DNA of 64,000 nt from positions 4,108,501 to 4,172,500 of the forward strand of contig JALDNG010000007.1 of the NCBI GenBank assembly GCA_024349245.1. Reading direction: 5' to 3'. The translations under genes and the position numbers were made by a program. How positions within the stretch are numbered: the stretch's first letter is position 1; each line of letters begins with the position of its first letter. Positions 48,451 through 61,158 of the stretch are shown piece after piece. The notes below the pieces were generated by a model. It saw nothing but the letters and a program-made list of their open reading frames with translations, was not told the origin of the DNA and made no database searches. The stretch is from Neodontobutis hainanensis. Its lineage: Eukaryota; Chordata; Actinopteri; Gobiiformes; Odontobutidae.

Positions 48451-51294
48451 GTGAGTTATCAGCTCTAAACTCCGGCCCTAAACTCCACTGTAAGCTTTCA
48501 ACTTATTCTTTCAACTTATCAAGTGATAGATAGCCTGTGTGGTTAATGATGTTAGTCGCTAACTGCTCCATAGCTTCAACCTCATTTTGTAGCAATGAGG
48601 AACGCAAACAATTATTGCTGCAGATAAATTGAGTGGATTTATTGTTTGCCTGACCTGCTTTTCATTGAGCAGCGTGTTGTTTAAAGAGCGTGCGTTAACC
48701 TCTGCTGTGCTTGTCCCAGGGATGAAGGATGCTGCGGAGCTGCTTGGACACAGAGAACCTCTCAAGTGTCGCCTTGGCGGGGTGCCAGAGCAGGGCCATC
48801 CAGGAGACCTGGCACCCGGCGCGGACTCTGTGGAAGGCACCACAATGCTGCCCAGCGAAGACATTGCCACGGTGGGTTCTAACTCTGGGAACATGCCGGT
48901 GAATGGCAAGGAGCAGGAGAAGCAGGCGCCACCGCCACAGAGCTCCGGCCAAACAGCCAGTCAGAAACAGAAACGGCACAGGACCCGCTTCACGCCCGCG
49001 CAACTCAACGAGCTGGAGCGCAGCTTCGCCAAGACGCACTACCCCGATATCTTCATGCGCGAGGAACTGGCTCTGCGGATCGGACTAACCGAGTCCCGTG
49101 TGCAGGTAAGCACTGTCACGTGTTCAGAACCGCATTTAACAGTGTCATCTAAAATGTTGTTGAATATGTTTTCTGGGTTTCATCGGCTACTAGTATTCTT
49201 ACCGATATATAAAGACAAAAGGAGAATGCATTTGTACCTTAAATTCCATCTTAATGAAGCAAAACACATTGGAGTCATTTATTTACAAAATGGAAAGGTG
49301 CCATTAAAACACCTCTTTGTCAAACAGGCAAAAATAACATATTTTAAATGTAAAAAAGGAAATAAAACAATATTTTGTTTGACATTATTTTTTTTCGATA
49401 AAAATACCTTCTGCTTGGCTCAGTGTTTCTGATTTTTATATTTCCCTAAGAATATGTTATAAGCTGCACCTCTGGATTTACAAATATATAAAATACTAAT
49501 AATAATAGGTAAACTATTTGTATTAATATACATATTTGTTGTTGTTATTTGTTAATCTTAATTTCATTTTACACACATAAACGTAATTGTTTTAATTTAT
49601 GATTAAAATATAAATAGTATAAGTGCGTTTTAAGCCACACGGGCGTATTTTCTTCTCACGTGTCCATTTAAAAAAGTTATCTGAATATTCACAGATTCAG
49701 GCCCAAAATAAGTAATACATTTTTTTTTAAACTGTGAAAGCGTTCATGTGACTGGTCTGCTCCACAAACTAAAAACACATGGCACAATGTTAATTTTGTG
49801 AAAATTTTTAATAACAGACTGGGCTTTAACAAAACCAAACAAATTATGTGCCAGCCTAGGTCCTACTGAACGCCTTATAGCCGCTGATGTGACATTGATG
49901 CAAATGATCCCAGTGAAGCAATAAAAGCAGCGCGACTATTAGTCACATTAACAATCACTGCCTGGTCCTTGACTCGTGTAAAGCACTACATGAGGCTGGG
50001 ATCTCGTCCTGTTGGTAAACATTGTGCAGGTGCCGTTAGGTCTTGGCGCGCGCGGCCGCGTGTCTTCAGCCCTTGCTCTACAATGCACCATCACCGACGT
50101 CTTAATAGGACTCCAGAATATATTGTACTTTTTTAATGGAATGAGAAATTGCCTTTTCTTTCCATGGGTGTAATGGCTTTGGGAGGTTTCACGGATGGCT
50201 GGGCGAAATGAGAGCGAGATCTCACTTTTAATATAGGCATTGCTCAGGGCCTCGCCCGCGCATTAATCACGTTCCAACGGGATGAAACCTCTATAAAGCT
50301 CAATGGCTGCGCGTGTTGTTATTTCTTTCGAGCGTGCGCTTGTATTTTATCTCCACATTTGTTGTGCACAGTAGGTTGAGCCGTTTAGGTTACAGCACTG
50401 CGCCGCATTTAGACCAAATGCTTGTGTAAATACATAGCCACAAAGAAAGGCTACAGTCACTGGTGTAGGCCTACAGTGACAGTGGTTACAAATGTCAGTG
50501 AATTTACCACAGTTTGGTGTATTTTTATATATTGCATATCACTTTTACATATGCATTTATCGACTCGCAATTACTATTATTTTATTTAATACAACTTATA
50601 AATTAATAAATGACATTGTCAGGAAAAGACATCGCAGCCGCAGTCAATGTTAGCAAAGTGTCCTTTTATGTGATGCAGGGGCAGATATATTTTGTATAAA
50701 ATACGTAAAATGAACGGTGTCGTCGTGTCAGTGTGTATCTGTATAATGCCTGGGGATGGCTCTTGGCTCATACCTGTGTGTCTTTTGCAGGTCTGGTTTC
50801 AAAACAGACGCGCCAAGTGGAAGAAACGGAAGAAGACCACCAACGTATTCCGCGCGCCTGGCACGCTGCTGCCTACGCCTGGCCTGCACCAGTTCTCGAC
50901 TGCGGCTGCGATGGAGAATAGCCTGTGCTCCTTTCACGCCAATGACTCGCGGTGGGCCACGGGCATGCCGGGCGTGTCCCAGCTGCAGCTGCCGCCGGCA
51001 CTTGGCCGCCAACCCGCAATGGCACAGTCCCTGTCCCAGTGTAGTCTGGGACCCGGGCCCCCACCAAATTCCATGGGCCTGTCCAACGGCCTTTCTTCAA
51101 ACGGCTCCGGCCTGCAGTCCCACCTCTACCAGTCGCCTTTCCCCGGGATGTCGGCGTCTCTCTCCGGCCCCACGAACGTCTCGGGCTCTCCCCAGCTGTG
51201 TAGCTCGCCGGACAGTGACATGTGGAGAGGGACGAGCATCGCCTCATTGCGGCGCAAAGCCCTGGAGCACACAGTGTCCATGAGCTTTACCTAA
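48414..51294 (+). CDS. otp: otp, orthopedia homeobox transcription factor (complete, 3 exons)
   Basis: Nuclear DNA-binding protein required to specify neuroendocrine and dopaminergic neurons of the hypothalamus/diencephalon. Joining 48414-48450, 48720-49105 and 50791-51294 gives 308 codons, a little shorter than mammalian OTP (about 325). N terminus [20 protein letters not shown] and CKCRLGG-like segment match Otp. The paired-like homeodomain is residues 96-155, starting [20 protein letters not shown]; helix 3 has [11 protein letters not shown] with Q50 (145) and N51 (146). The tail has [19 protein letters not shown] and SQCSL. The last 20 residues, [20 protein letters not shown], include the OAR motif. 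The intron between homeodomain residues 46 and 47 is typical of paired-class genes. The protein lacks the longer alanine run of mammalian OTP, having only STAAAMENS. Identity is very sure; otpa versus otpb is not resolved. Confidence 0.97.
48720..49105 (+). CDS. otp: otp coding exon 2
   Basis: Acceptor TGTCCCAG, donor GTAAGC. The first base pair completes Gly13. It encodes the acidic/proline-rich N-terminal region and homeodomain residues 1-46, ending ESRVQ. Confidence 0.97.
49106..50790 (+). other. otp: otp intron 2 with enhancer-like block
   Basis: 1685-bp intron. The 5' third is very AT-rich. About 50040-50360 is GC-richer and conserved-looking, with a CpG cluster containing a NotI site (GCGGCCGC, about 50052) and GCATTAATCACG. 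Possible intronic enhancer. Confidence 0.55.
50791..51294 (+). CDS. otp: otp coding exon 3
   Basis: Acceptor TCTTTTGCAG. Begins [15 protein letters not shown] (rest of homeodomain helix 3) and runs 167 codons to TAA through the Ser/Pro/Gly-rich transactivation region and OAR motif. Confidence 0.97.
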   Translation, partial: VWFQNRRAKWKKRKKTTNVFRAPGTLLPTPGLHQFSTAAAMENSLCSFHANDSRWATGMPGVSQLQLPPALGRQPAMAQSLSQCSLGPGPPPNSMGLSNGLSSNGSGLQSHLYQSPFPGMSASLSGPTNVSGSPQLCSSPDSDMWRGTSIASLRRKALEHTVSMSFT

Positions 51295-51960
51295 TGACTT
51301 TTAACGCCCCGAGCCCTCCGTAACCCGACCCCTGTCTGTGGTGCCCTGTTTCTGAAAGTACCGCGAGAGAAAAAGGCCTGAAATCAAACACACACTGATG
51401 GACGGGAATGGCTGTGGTTTGGGGTTTGTTTATCTTGTAATTCAAAAGGATTTTAACACTTACTGATGATGAATAATATTGTAATGACCTAGACTATAGG
51501 CCTTTATTGCGAAGAGCCGAACAGTCGTTGTATTTAGGTTTTCATTGGGTGCGTTATGACGCACACATGTTGTTGTGTTCAGGTGAATTTGTGTTATGTC
51601 AAACGGTTATTTATGATAATGGACACACTTTAATTAGGCCTGCAGTACACACGCCTCAACTGGGCACGTGCACGCGAATTTTGCGCTTGGGTTATATGGA
51701 TAAAGTTTGCCCAAACAGGACCGCTGGTCTCAGGAGAGTAAAAGATACACTGACCTTTAGTGGCCTGCTGTGTGTGCGGATGTTGTGTGTAGATAAAACG
51801 TTCTGGCTGTGTTCCACTGGTCTTTTTGTGATGTTTTAACTTATTGTATGTGCTATGACACATTTCTTAAATGTTTGATCTCACAATGAAATGCACCACA
51901 CTGACGGGTTTGTACAAATTTAAAATGACAAACAATAAAAGCAATTTTCAAGAATGTCAT
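51295..51960 (+). terminator. otp: otp 3' UTR and polyadenylation signal
   Basis: AATAAA at 51934-51939, about 640 bases after the stop, is the first good signal. Cleavage is expected near 51955-51965. The frames inside the 3' UTR look random. Confidence 0.7.
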
Positions 51961-52719
51961 AAACAGAATTATTTATGTCTCCATAAAACATAGTGACACA
52001 ATGTGGTAGTGAGGGCACGGTCGCTCTCCTGAACGGTGAAGCCTAGTTTGGTGTTTTCAGAGGTCACAACTTGGTGTCATAAAGATAGTGTTTCCTTCTC
52101 CAGTGACTGTTCCTGGTCTGTCTTCTCAATGCTGGATGTGACGGTCATTAGCTTTACCATGACGGTCACTCGATGCGCACTGCGAGGCGTGTTTCTCCCT
52201 CCAGTATCTTAGAGGGTCGAATGTGCTAAGTTTAGACATACAACCCTCAAACTGTCAAAAGCAGCTAATTAAGATGTAGATTTAATCTTGACTTTAATTC
52301 AGTCTGCAGCCAATTTAAATTGAGAAATCAAAATAGAAGTGAATGTCCTTTACTCTTTTATGATTACTATTACTAACGTAATAACATAATAAATATACGA
52401 GCAGACTGCCTCTTCCAGCCTTTATCAGAAAGAAAGCAAGTGTAAAGTGTAGTCAAAACAATACACAGCCATCAATAATCTTACAAACTGCAACATCAAA
52501 ACCTGAGTATATTGTCAAAAGCATATGAGCATTGTGACTTTTATTAGAGTCTCAGCATCTTGTCATTCAAAATAATAAAAATGACATTTACGCTTTTGCT
52601 CTGTGCAGTTTATGAAACAAAACAAATACGAATAAACTAAATTAAACATTTTAGGGTTACATCTTTTGATCCCTTGACATTTATGTAGAATTCCTCATTA
52701 CTCGCCCATCAGAAGCGTA
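51961..52719. other. intergenic 3' of otp, no gene seen
   Basis: AT-rich single-copy sequence without recognisable features. Confidence 0.55.
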
Positions 52720-53060
52720 ATAAGAAAAGCTCACCTTGTTTGCGTTGCTTTAATTCAAATTATTCTGACGTTCCAGGGGCAACTTCCAAGTCAGTAAATA
52801 CAATTTTTCCATTATGAAAGTGAGCGGCCCTCGCTGTCTGTGTCAAAGATTATAAGTGTCAAGTTGAGGCTGGAATCACAGCAGCTCGGATTAATCAGCG
52901 TGTTAACCTCATCTCGTTGTCAGCGCGGAGGCCAATTTATGGTCACGGGATGGTAATTGATGAGATACGGCTTTAGCGCGAGCAGTCCCACTGCCTGTAA
53001 ACTTATAATTAGACTTTCTGTAACAATGAAGCGGGTTAAACAAAGAATTAATCATAATTA
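52720..53060. promoter_or_regulatory. candidate downstream otp enhancer
   Basis: GC-balanced block with CGGATTAATCAGCG, GGTAATTGATGAG, TATAATTAGAC and AATTAATCATAATTAAC. These are homeodomain cores, including a GGATTA Otx-type core. Single-copy and non-coding; conservation untested. Confidence 0.4.
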
Positions 53061-56000
53061 ACAAAAGTGTATTACTTTTCCCGTATTAAACAGTTGGTTC
53101 CCACCTTTTCTATTAACATAAATTTGTTTGCTGTAATTTACTGAATTATTGAAAATACCTACCTAGGTCTAGACCCTGAAAAAAATCATTTATTCCTCTC
53201 AGTTCTCAGCTCGTGTGTTTCCAGTCATGTGTTTGTTGTACCCAATTAGCCTGAAAAAATGCAAATTCAATAGAACAAATCTATTTTTGACAGTTTTCAA
53301 GCTAGTTACCACTGTACAATGAACCAGAAGATAACACAGGGTCACATTGTAATTAATGAACAGGCAGGTATGCACTTGTTTACCTCCTGTACACAGTTTT
53401 TACTACACTCAGAGAAGATACATGTGGTTACAACACAGTAATGTGAGTTATACTTCCAGCTGCTATAGGTCCCCATGGCTAATATTCCCAACAACCTCTC
53501 AGATGATAAAAGGCTCAAAAATTCACACAATCAATAATCAATAATAACTGACATAATGCACCGCAAAATGTATTTTATTCTTTTATAGCGTATCTAATTC
53601 ATAAAATAGTGTCATAATAAATCAGCCACAGTGTTTGCATTTAACCAACCTGGCAATTAAAAACAGGGTAGGAGTCATGATTATTCTTTTGTGAGGTGCA
53701 AAGGTCAGCTACATATATTACATATTGGGTGTAGCCTACGGTAAATAAAAAAAAAACAACATTAAGGCTGTTGAAAGTATATGCAGTGAAAGTATATGCT
53801 GTAAATAATGGCTTTAATTCATCATTGTTTCTTGTTTGAAAACATTTACACTAAAATGTTAAAATATAATGACAGGTGATGTACTTTCTTTATTTTGCCT
53901 AAATCTTACAGAATCTAGTCACTTTGTCAAAACATTATTCCATGTATTAAGCAAACATTTACAAACCTACTTTATGGAACTACCTTTGTCGATACAGTTG
54001 TGAGACAAAGATGACCATAAAAGGTGAGTCTTATCAGTTAGATCTGGACTATAAGTGGCTCAGCCCACCACATCCAGCCCTCTGCTGACTACTGTGTCCT
54101 GGGCAGCAGTAACAGATGTGAAATCACATTACCCAAACGCTGCAATTAGTCTCACTCGCTCGCGGGTTAATGAGTTTGTGGAAATGTGCGACCCATTCCT
54201 CATTAGGTAATTTCTCATGCACTGATGAGAGAAGGAGAGAGATGTGGGGATGGCAACTCCGTATATTCTGCAGCTACAAACGCAGCATCCAGATGTAGGG
54301 GGAGTGCATCTGGACAATTTATCCATGAAGTATAGAATAAGACTTCCAGGATGGTTCAAGCATCTCTGAAGTCTGTTCAGTAAATGGGAAATTCCAATAC
54401 TTACTCTGTCACCCTTTTGTATCGCCTGTTACAATGTTGTTGTCATTAAGTGCTATGAGTCCAGTTTGTAGCGAGTGTGTGTATAGACAGCTCCGGGCAG
54501 ACCGCTGTCAGAACACAATAGACGACAACAAAGAAACCAATTAGCAATCAATTAGTGACATGTTTGTGCCCAGCACCTTTTATCTGCTCAGACTGGAGAG
54601 CAGGTTACCACTCAGCATGTCCCATTCAAACACACCACCTGCTGCCCTGTGAGTGTGCATGCTTTTTTATAGATTAGTGGTAGCCCAGTGATACTTAGTT
54701 TAGAGTAGACGAATGTATAGTCCCTGTTGGAAATAAAATAGAAAATATTTTGAAATAATACAATTTGGAGAAAACTCTTGCTATTATGTTCTGCTCCAAT
54801 CAGCCTTTCCTCATAAAACGTTTGTGTCCTAAATTGTAGCCTATTCACTGTTGGGTTACATTTAGATTTTTTAGACACATGAAGCTGGAAATAGCATCTA
54901 CTGAGCCCAAACTAATTTCATTACTTTTAAGGTGACTTAGGAAAACAATAAGCAGTGGTGAGAAACATTGTAAACCAGAAGAGTAATGTTACGTGTTATA
55001 TTTGGAAATGATCTTTGATGGTGGATAGTATACTTTTGGGGTTTGTATTTGTATTTTATTGATTAATTGATCTGGGAAATTGCGTATTTTGTCCATTTCT
55101 GTAAAATCGGGTTGCTAAGCTTCAGTAAACCTAATTTTACATACTGGGAACGTTATACAAATTTTTCAGGCCATTAGTAACAATTGTTTATGTAGAGCCA
55201 ATAGAGCCATTCTTTGTATTAGATATATCTAATCCGAGCTCATCTTTAACCATTTAGGTCAGAAAAAATAGTCCAAAATTGTTTCAGCCTTTGGGCCTTA
55301 CATAGTTAGATAGATTATTACATGTGCTGCAGATGCTCTGGATTCCCAACATTTTGGCACACCACCCCTGGTCGAGACAACAACAGCCAAAGATCCAAAC
55401 CCAGCTGGTCACTGGTTTACTGAGTAAACATTAACAAAATATTAATAATAATAATTGCCATTTATGCTTCAGTGTGAACACCTCGGGTTTACCTGGGCCT
55501 ATTGTACACAAGTTGTATCAAAAGCTGCCAAAATGCAAAATGATGTAACTCCATCAGGTACAGGATTAAGACGTGGACAGTTTTCTAAGGCTATCTCTTC
55601 AAAACAATTATAATTTTTAGAATATTCCAAATATTACAATCTTTTGTGTGCAGGGTGGTGCACAGTAATTTAAGTCTCATAATGCAATAAACTGGCCACA
55701 AACACAAGCGCAGACAGCCACAGTGACATCTGGGAGAAAGTGTGCTGAGAGGAGGCAGCGAGTGCCTCTCATGATAACAACTCTGCATCTCAACAAGCTG
55801 CATCCATCATCATCAACACCAACATCTGCTCTGAGCCTCAGCCTTAAATCTCTTTCTACCCCCACCTGCTGCCCCCCTCCCTCCCTCTTACCTCTCTACC
55901 CCTACTCCCTCTTCTCTCTCGTCCTCTTTCACTATCCTCTCTTGGTCCCATCCTCTTCCTCATCCAAAACCAGCTCCTATACCACACAACCAGCTCCTGC

Positions 56001-57257
56001 CTCCAGCCCTATTACAATTTGCGACGTGTGTGCAGATTTGTTTTCGTTGCAACCATCCTTAAAATCAATATTTAATGATGATGTTATCAGTGCTTTTATG
56101 TGTAATTTAGCCAGAGTGTCAGTATGAATGAGACACTGTCAGCTTTATGGCGTGGAGCATTTATTTTCTGTTAATGGCTGCTCCTGGTGGTATACAAACC
56201 AGAGCCCTGTGGATGTCTGATGGATCTGTCTATCTGATCTGTTCACACATGCATACACATCCCTGCTTGAATACAGACTTTATATTCCCATTCACTCTTC
56301 ATATTTCAACACAGCCTTACTTAGATGTTTATGTGCAACATGTTAAAAATGACGTCCGTTTTCGTAGTGGACAGAAATTGTCTTGATGAAAGTACTTTAC
56401 TTTCTTTCCTGCAAAACAGGTTTATAAGATATGTTTTATGAGACTATAGATACACTATTGTCAAACTATTTGTCTAAGAGATTATGGTGGGATTGTCATA
56501 TTACAGAGACGTATTACCCTGTTTTCTAAACTGACAGGAGATGAGCTCTTCATATTTGTAGTACTTGGACATCTCCACTGATTGGAGTTAATAGCAGGGT
56601 GAATAGTATAGAGTGCAGCATCAGAAGAAAAAAAAAGAATCAGCTGTAACTAGACAAATATAAATTGCTAAAGCCAACATTTATTTATTTAAGAGTTTTT
56701 CTTTTAACAATTACAATGACAAAAACAATAGAAGACAAAAGGCACATAGAATACTATGAAACAAAGACTGTGTAAGTCTATGGGGTTGCCTTCACAAATT
56801 AGAAGGTGTGCTTAACTCATTACGATTGCATTGGTTAAACTGACAATGTTTAAAAAAGAAGAACAAAAACAAAACGAAATGGAAGCAAAAGAAAACAACT
56901 CAAAACCAGAAGGCCTCATTATCTTAAAATCATATGTTCCATATTTTCCAAAAATTGTCAAGACTGTTCTTTGTTATGTAATTTTCTAAAGCTGAATAAA
57001 AAGCCATTCTCCTTAGCCACTGTGATACGGCACAGGGTGTATCTGGTTTCCATGAATTTATGTTTGACAGTTTCCCAGCATTACTTGTTGACGGACGGTT
57101 GGAAAAGACATTTGTCAAAAGAAAAACATCCATACTTAATGTGAATGTACTCCTATATTACAAGCTCACTTGATTTGTAACAAGAAAGCTCAAAAAGTCA
57201 TTAAGTTTTAAATGTGTCCTAACAGCTGATATCTCAACACACTGATGTATCAGAGTC
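53061..57257. other. intergenic, no gene seen
   Basis: A 15-bp tandem duplication (tgaaagtatatgcag, 53772-53801, one mismatch). 54120-54350 and 54470-54600 look enhancer-like. 55855-55990 is strongly pyrimidine-rich. No exon recognised. Confidence 0.5.
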
Positions 57258-57324
57258 CCTTGAAAAAAGCACTATATAAATCCAATCCTTTATTATTATT
57301 ATTATTATTATCATCATTATTATT
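57258..57324 (+). mobile_element. retrotransposon 3' tail fragment with (ATT)n
   Basis: CCTTGAAAAAAGCACTATAT followed by AAATCCAATCC and an ATT trinucleotide run, the usual 3' end of teleost L2-type LINEs and their SINE partners. Confidence 0.6.
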
Positions 57325-58707
57325 TGGAACACCCCCATAGCTGCTGGTTTCTAAACTGTCTTGTTGTAGTTAAGTTTATATTTAAATATTAAAAGTATTG
57401 AATATCAAATTTGATTTTACCAGTGCTGACATTTTTCAAATCCACAGCAATTACTTTTCCTCCACTTGAGGTCTGCTGGCCAACATTGTTGAGAGGCAAT
57501 AATCATGATTGTTTTCTCAGTCATTTTTCTCCCAATAACAAGCCATTTTTAATCCAATTAGGAGCACTAGCGTGAGAGGCATAATACCACAGCCCCTGGG
57601 ACAGATGAGAGAATATGCAGGACATTTATCCCGACAGTCAATATTGGATTTCTCACTAAGCAGCTGTGCCTGCTCTGCCTGACATTCTCTACCTTTGCAC
57701 AGTGATCCGTCCTGATTAAAGCAGCTTTTCTACTTTATCAACATTCATTATGTGAACTGGTCATGCATTGCCACAAAAACCAGCAAAGTCAAACGCTTCA
57801 TATGTGGTTTTCCAACTGAAGACTGTCTTTAAATTTAACGTTCCGGTGTAAGTGATCTATATCATATGGATGTAGTGTGGGTCCATTTCAAAACTTTTAG
57901 TAACTTCATAAGAGCACAGGTGTGTGGCGGTAATCCCCCAAAACTTTCTACAAACCAAAAAAGTGATTTCCACTGCTGAGGTTCAAATAAAATGAAAATG
58001 ATAAAAAATTGGCTGATATTTCCTCATCGTTTTTTGCTACTGTTTGTTTTATATGCACGTTCACATCTAGTTAAAAAAGAAGTAACTGAACAGCCCTCTG
58101 AGCAGTAAAGTTAACCAACCGCCCTGAGGCTTGGGGCCAAACAATAGCTAAACACTGCCACCTTCTGGTGTCTGTAAGTCTGTGTGGAACAGTATCATTT
58201 TCATATTTATGCATTATTTAATTTTTTGATTTATAAATGAGACAGATGATCAATAGATTTTGTTCTACCTCTGTTTCAGTTAATGAAATGTGTCTGTTAT
58301 CTCACCAGAGAATTGTACAATTATCGTCCCGTCAAAATAAGGTTAATAAAATAGAGAAAATGCATGAAAAAGAGCACACCTGTTTATAGCTGATTGTAGT
58401 CAATACATTTATGCAGTGCACTGAATCATTGTCATTGAGTGCATTGATTATGTGGGCTAATCAATTTTTATTACAGTGGCCAGACCACAGTGCAGGCTGA
58501 ATGATGAAGAAACACATTTATGAAGAGTCAAAGGCCCACCCACCGGCCCTGAGCTGCTTTTACTAAAAATACATGGATTATGATTAGCATAGTACTTTTA
58601 CTGTATCTTACAAAGTTCTTGGAGATTACTTGAGAATTTCTGTTTATGTACCTTTGCCCTAAATTCCTCAGTTTATTGATATTTCTTTGTGTTGTTTCTT
58701 TAAATTG
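57325..58707. other. intergenic, no gene seen
   Basis: 57440-57730 is moderately conserved-looking. The rest is AT-rich. No exon recognised. Confidence 0.5.
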
Positions 58708-59016
58708 TTGCCTTCAGGCAGACGCCAAAGAGCTGCTATAACACGTACCACTTAGACACAGTTTTTATCCTACAGCCATTTCCACATTAAATAAACACAT
58801 ACAGTAGCTTAATTATGAATTGTACATATTCACTGACTCTGCATTTTGCACTACTCAATAAATACTTGTGCAATACACTGCATGTTTGCACATTATGTTT
58901 TTAATTATTGTGTTGTGTGTCTAATAAGTTGTTTTTTTATGTTATTGCATCAACTTTAATGCCTTCACGTATTTTGTTGTGTGGCATCGCACAATGACAA
59001 TAAAAGCTTCTGATTG
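58708..59016 (+). mobile_element. LINE 3' end relic (ORF2 C terminus plus 3' UTR)
   Basis: Starts LPSGRRQRAAITRTT, matching the conserved LPSGRR-R---TR segment near the end of many non-LTR ORF2 proteins, then breaks. The 3' UTR-like part has the T-rich and TTGCAC-type motifs of fish LINEs and ends ACAATGACAATAAAAGCTTC then TGATTG. Truncated at its 5' end and mutated. Confidence 0.75.
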
Positions 59017-59480
59017 TTAAAATCTTTAAACCAGGACTCAATGCACAATGATTATTTTCAAAAATGTATATGTGTCTTGTTTTACAGCCATTCTACAAAG
59101 ATTGAAATTGAATGGAAAGTTGAATATTCTGTCATGCAACATGTATATTACTCTAACTCCCAATCTTCTCCCAAAGGATTGTTTCACAAAAATTCCCAGT
59201 TGCACAATTATTCCACAATGTAATTGTATTGATATTATTACATACAATTATTGTCATCATGTAAACATGCATTGCCAAAATATAGTATTTTATTCTGCAG
59301 ATGTTAATTAAAGGATGCTCATAATTGTAATAATCTTTGAGAAGTATTAGATGTTCAAGCTGGAAAATAATTATTTAATTAAATGAATACTTGTCATTTT
59401 CAGTCTCATAAACATCTGATCATTGGGCTTTATATTGTGTGAAAACAATATTGTTTAAAATTAAGGAAACAACTAGCTTT
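59017..59480. other. intergenic, no gene seen
   Basis: AT-rich with overlapping short frames on both strands, none of recognisable family. Confidence 0.55.
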
Positions 59481-59830
59481 ACCCCAGTAAGAAATAAGAA
59501 GATCCAGAGCAAGTGTGTTTATTAACAAGGCCAACAAACGGGGCAACTGATGGGAGTAACCAGGCTTCCATGGAAGAACTGCACAGGACAGTAATTAAAA
59601 GAAGAGTGTGTTATCCATCGCTCCTCATTAATGCATTTGAATTAGCCACATTCAAGGAGGAGGAATGCGAAAGAGGGACATGGGAGAAAATCTATGCAGC
59701 TTTTTAGCTCATCTCTCTCTGTCAGCTTGGTCCAAATGGGGAGTGTCGTCTCATTATGGCCCCCACAGGAGATGAATGGGTCAGTCAGGCAGCGTGGAGA
59801 GCCAGGCTGGACCCTCGCGTTGACGGACAG
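59481..59830. promoter_or_regulatory. candidate enhancer / conserved non-coding block
   Basis: Contains ACAGTAATTAAAAGAAG, CCTCATTAATGCATTTG and GAATTAGCCAC in single-copy, GC-balanced sequence next to a TG array. Could serve otp or crhbp. Conservation untested. Confidence 0.35.
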
Positions 59831-59836
59831 GTCCCA

Positions 59837-59840
<4 letters not shown>

Positions 59841-59906
<66 letters not shown>
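59841..59906 (+). repeat. (GT)33 microsatellite
   Basis: 66 bases of uninterrupted GT dinucleotide. Confidence 0.97.
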
Positions 59907-59908
<2 letters not shown>

Positions 59909-60645
59909 GGCAGTAAACACACAGTGAATAACAGACAAACACTTGCTGTGTGCATAGACAGGGATCCAGGGAGCAGGTGCGCAGAAACAGGCTGCATGCT
60001 GGGATACAAGGCAGGGTGAGGACTCTCCCATCTGGAGACAAGCATCACTGTCATTTACCTCTGACCACATGAGGGCTGCCGTCACATCTGGCCAAATGAC
60101 GCAAACATCTCACAAATAGAAAGCACAGATCATGTTATTGTGACTACACTTGCCTTTAGACTGGCAAGAGTGTATTCTCAGTAAACGGGTGCAATGGGAA
60201 CCAATAGAGTAGCCATTTATTAGCCATTATTTACAAATCTGGTCAGCCATGATATACTACACTAGCCATGATAAAGTTTCACTACTCAAGTCTTACTGTC
60301 AAAAGGTTATTTATCTTTATTATTTCCAATTTAATATTATGTATAGAAACTGCTTATTCTGTCCTGTTTAATTACATTGAAAATGACAATTATATAATCA
60401 AACATTACTGGCATTGTTGGATAAAAGACATAAAACTCACATATCAGTGAAATGCAAGTGTTATGTTTGAATAGAGATTTTATATTTGTATTTTATAAAT
60501 TAGACAAACAAGATAATAGACACATTTTTATTTACATTTACCACCAGGGGGTGCTGCAGACGCACTATTACATGGTGATATTGAACTGGTTCCCACTTCC
60601 CTTGTTAATGTTATAACAACGTATCCTCATTGCAGTATGTGTCAT
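59907..60645. other. intergenic, no gene seen
   Basis: Single-copy sequence between the GT and CA arrays; no exon recognised. Confidence 0.55.

Positions 60646-61158
<513 letters not shown>

Noticed and set aside
48629..49432. 267-codon frame containing the homeodomain N-terminal half
   Set aside because: It reads through the exon 2 splice donor into intron 2 and begins upstream in intron 1; the spliced three-exon otp model explains the coding part.
50728..51283. Long frames overlapping otp exon 3 in other frames and on the minus strand
   Set aside because: Shadows of GC-rich otp coding sequence with no family resemblance.
59642..60085. 147-codon minus-strand frame
   Set aside because: Kept open by the GT array through its middle; the ends look random.
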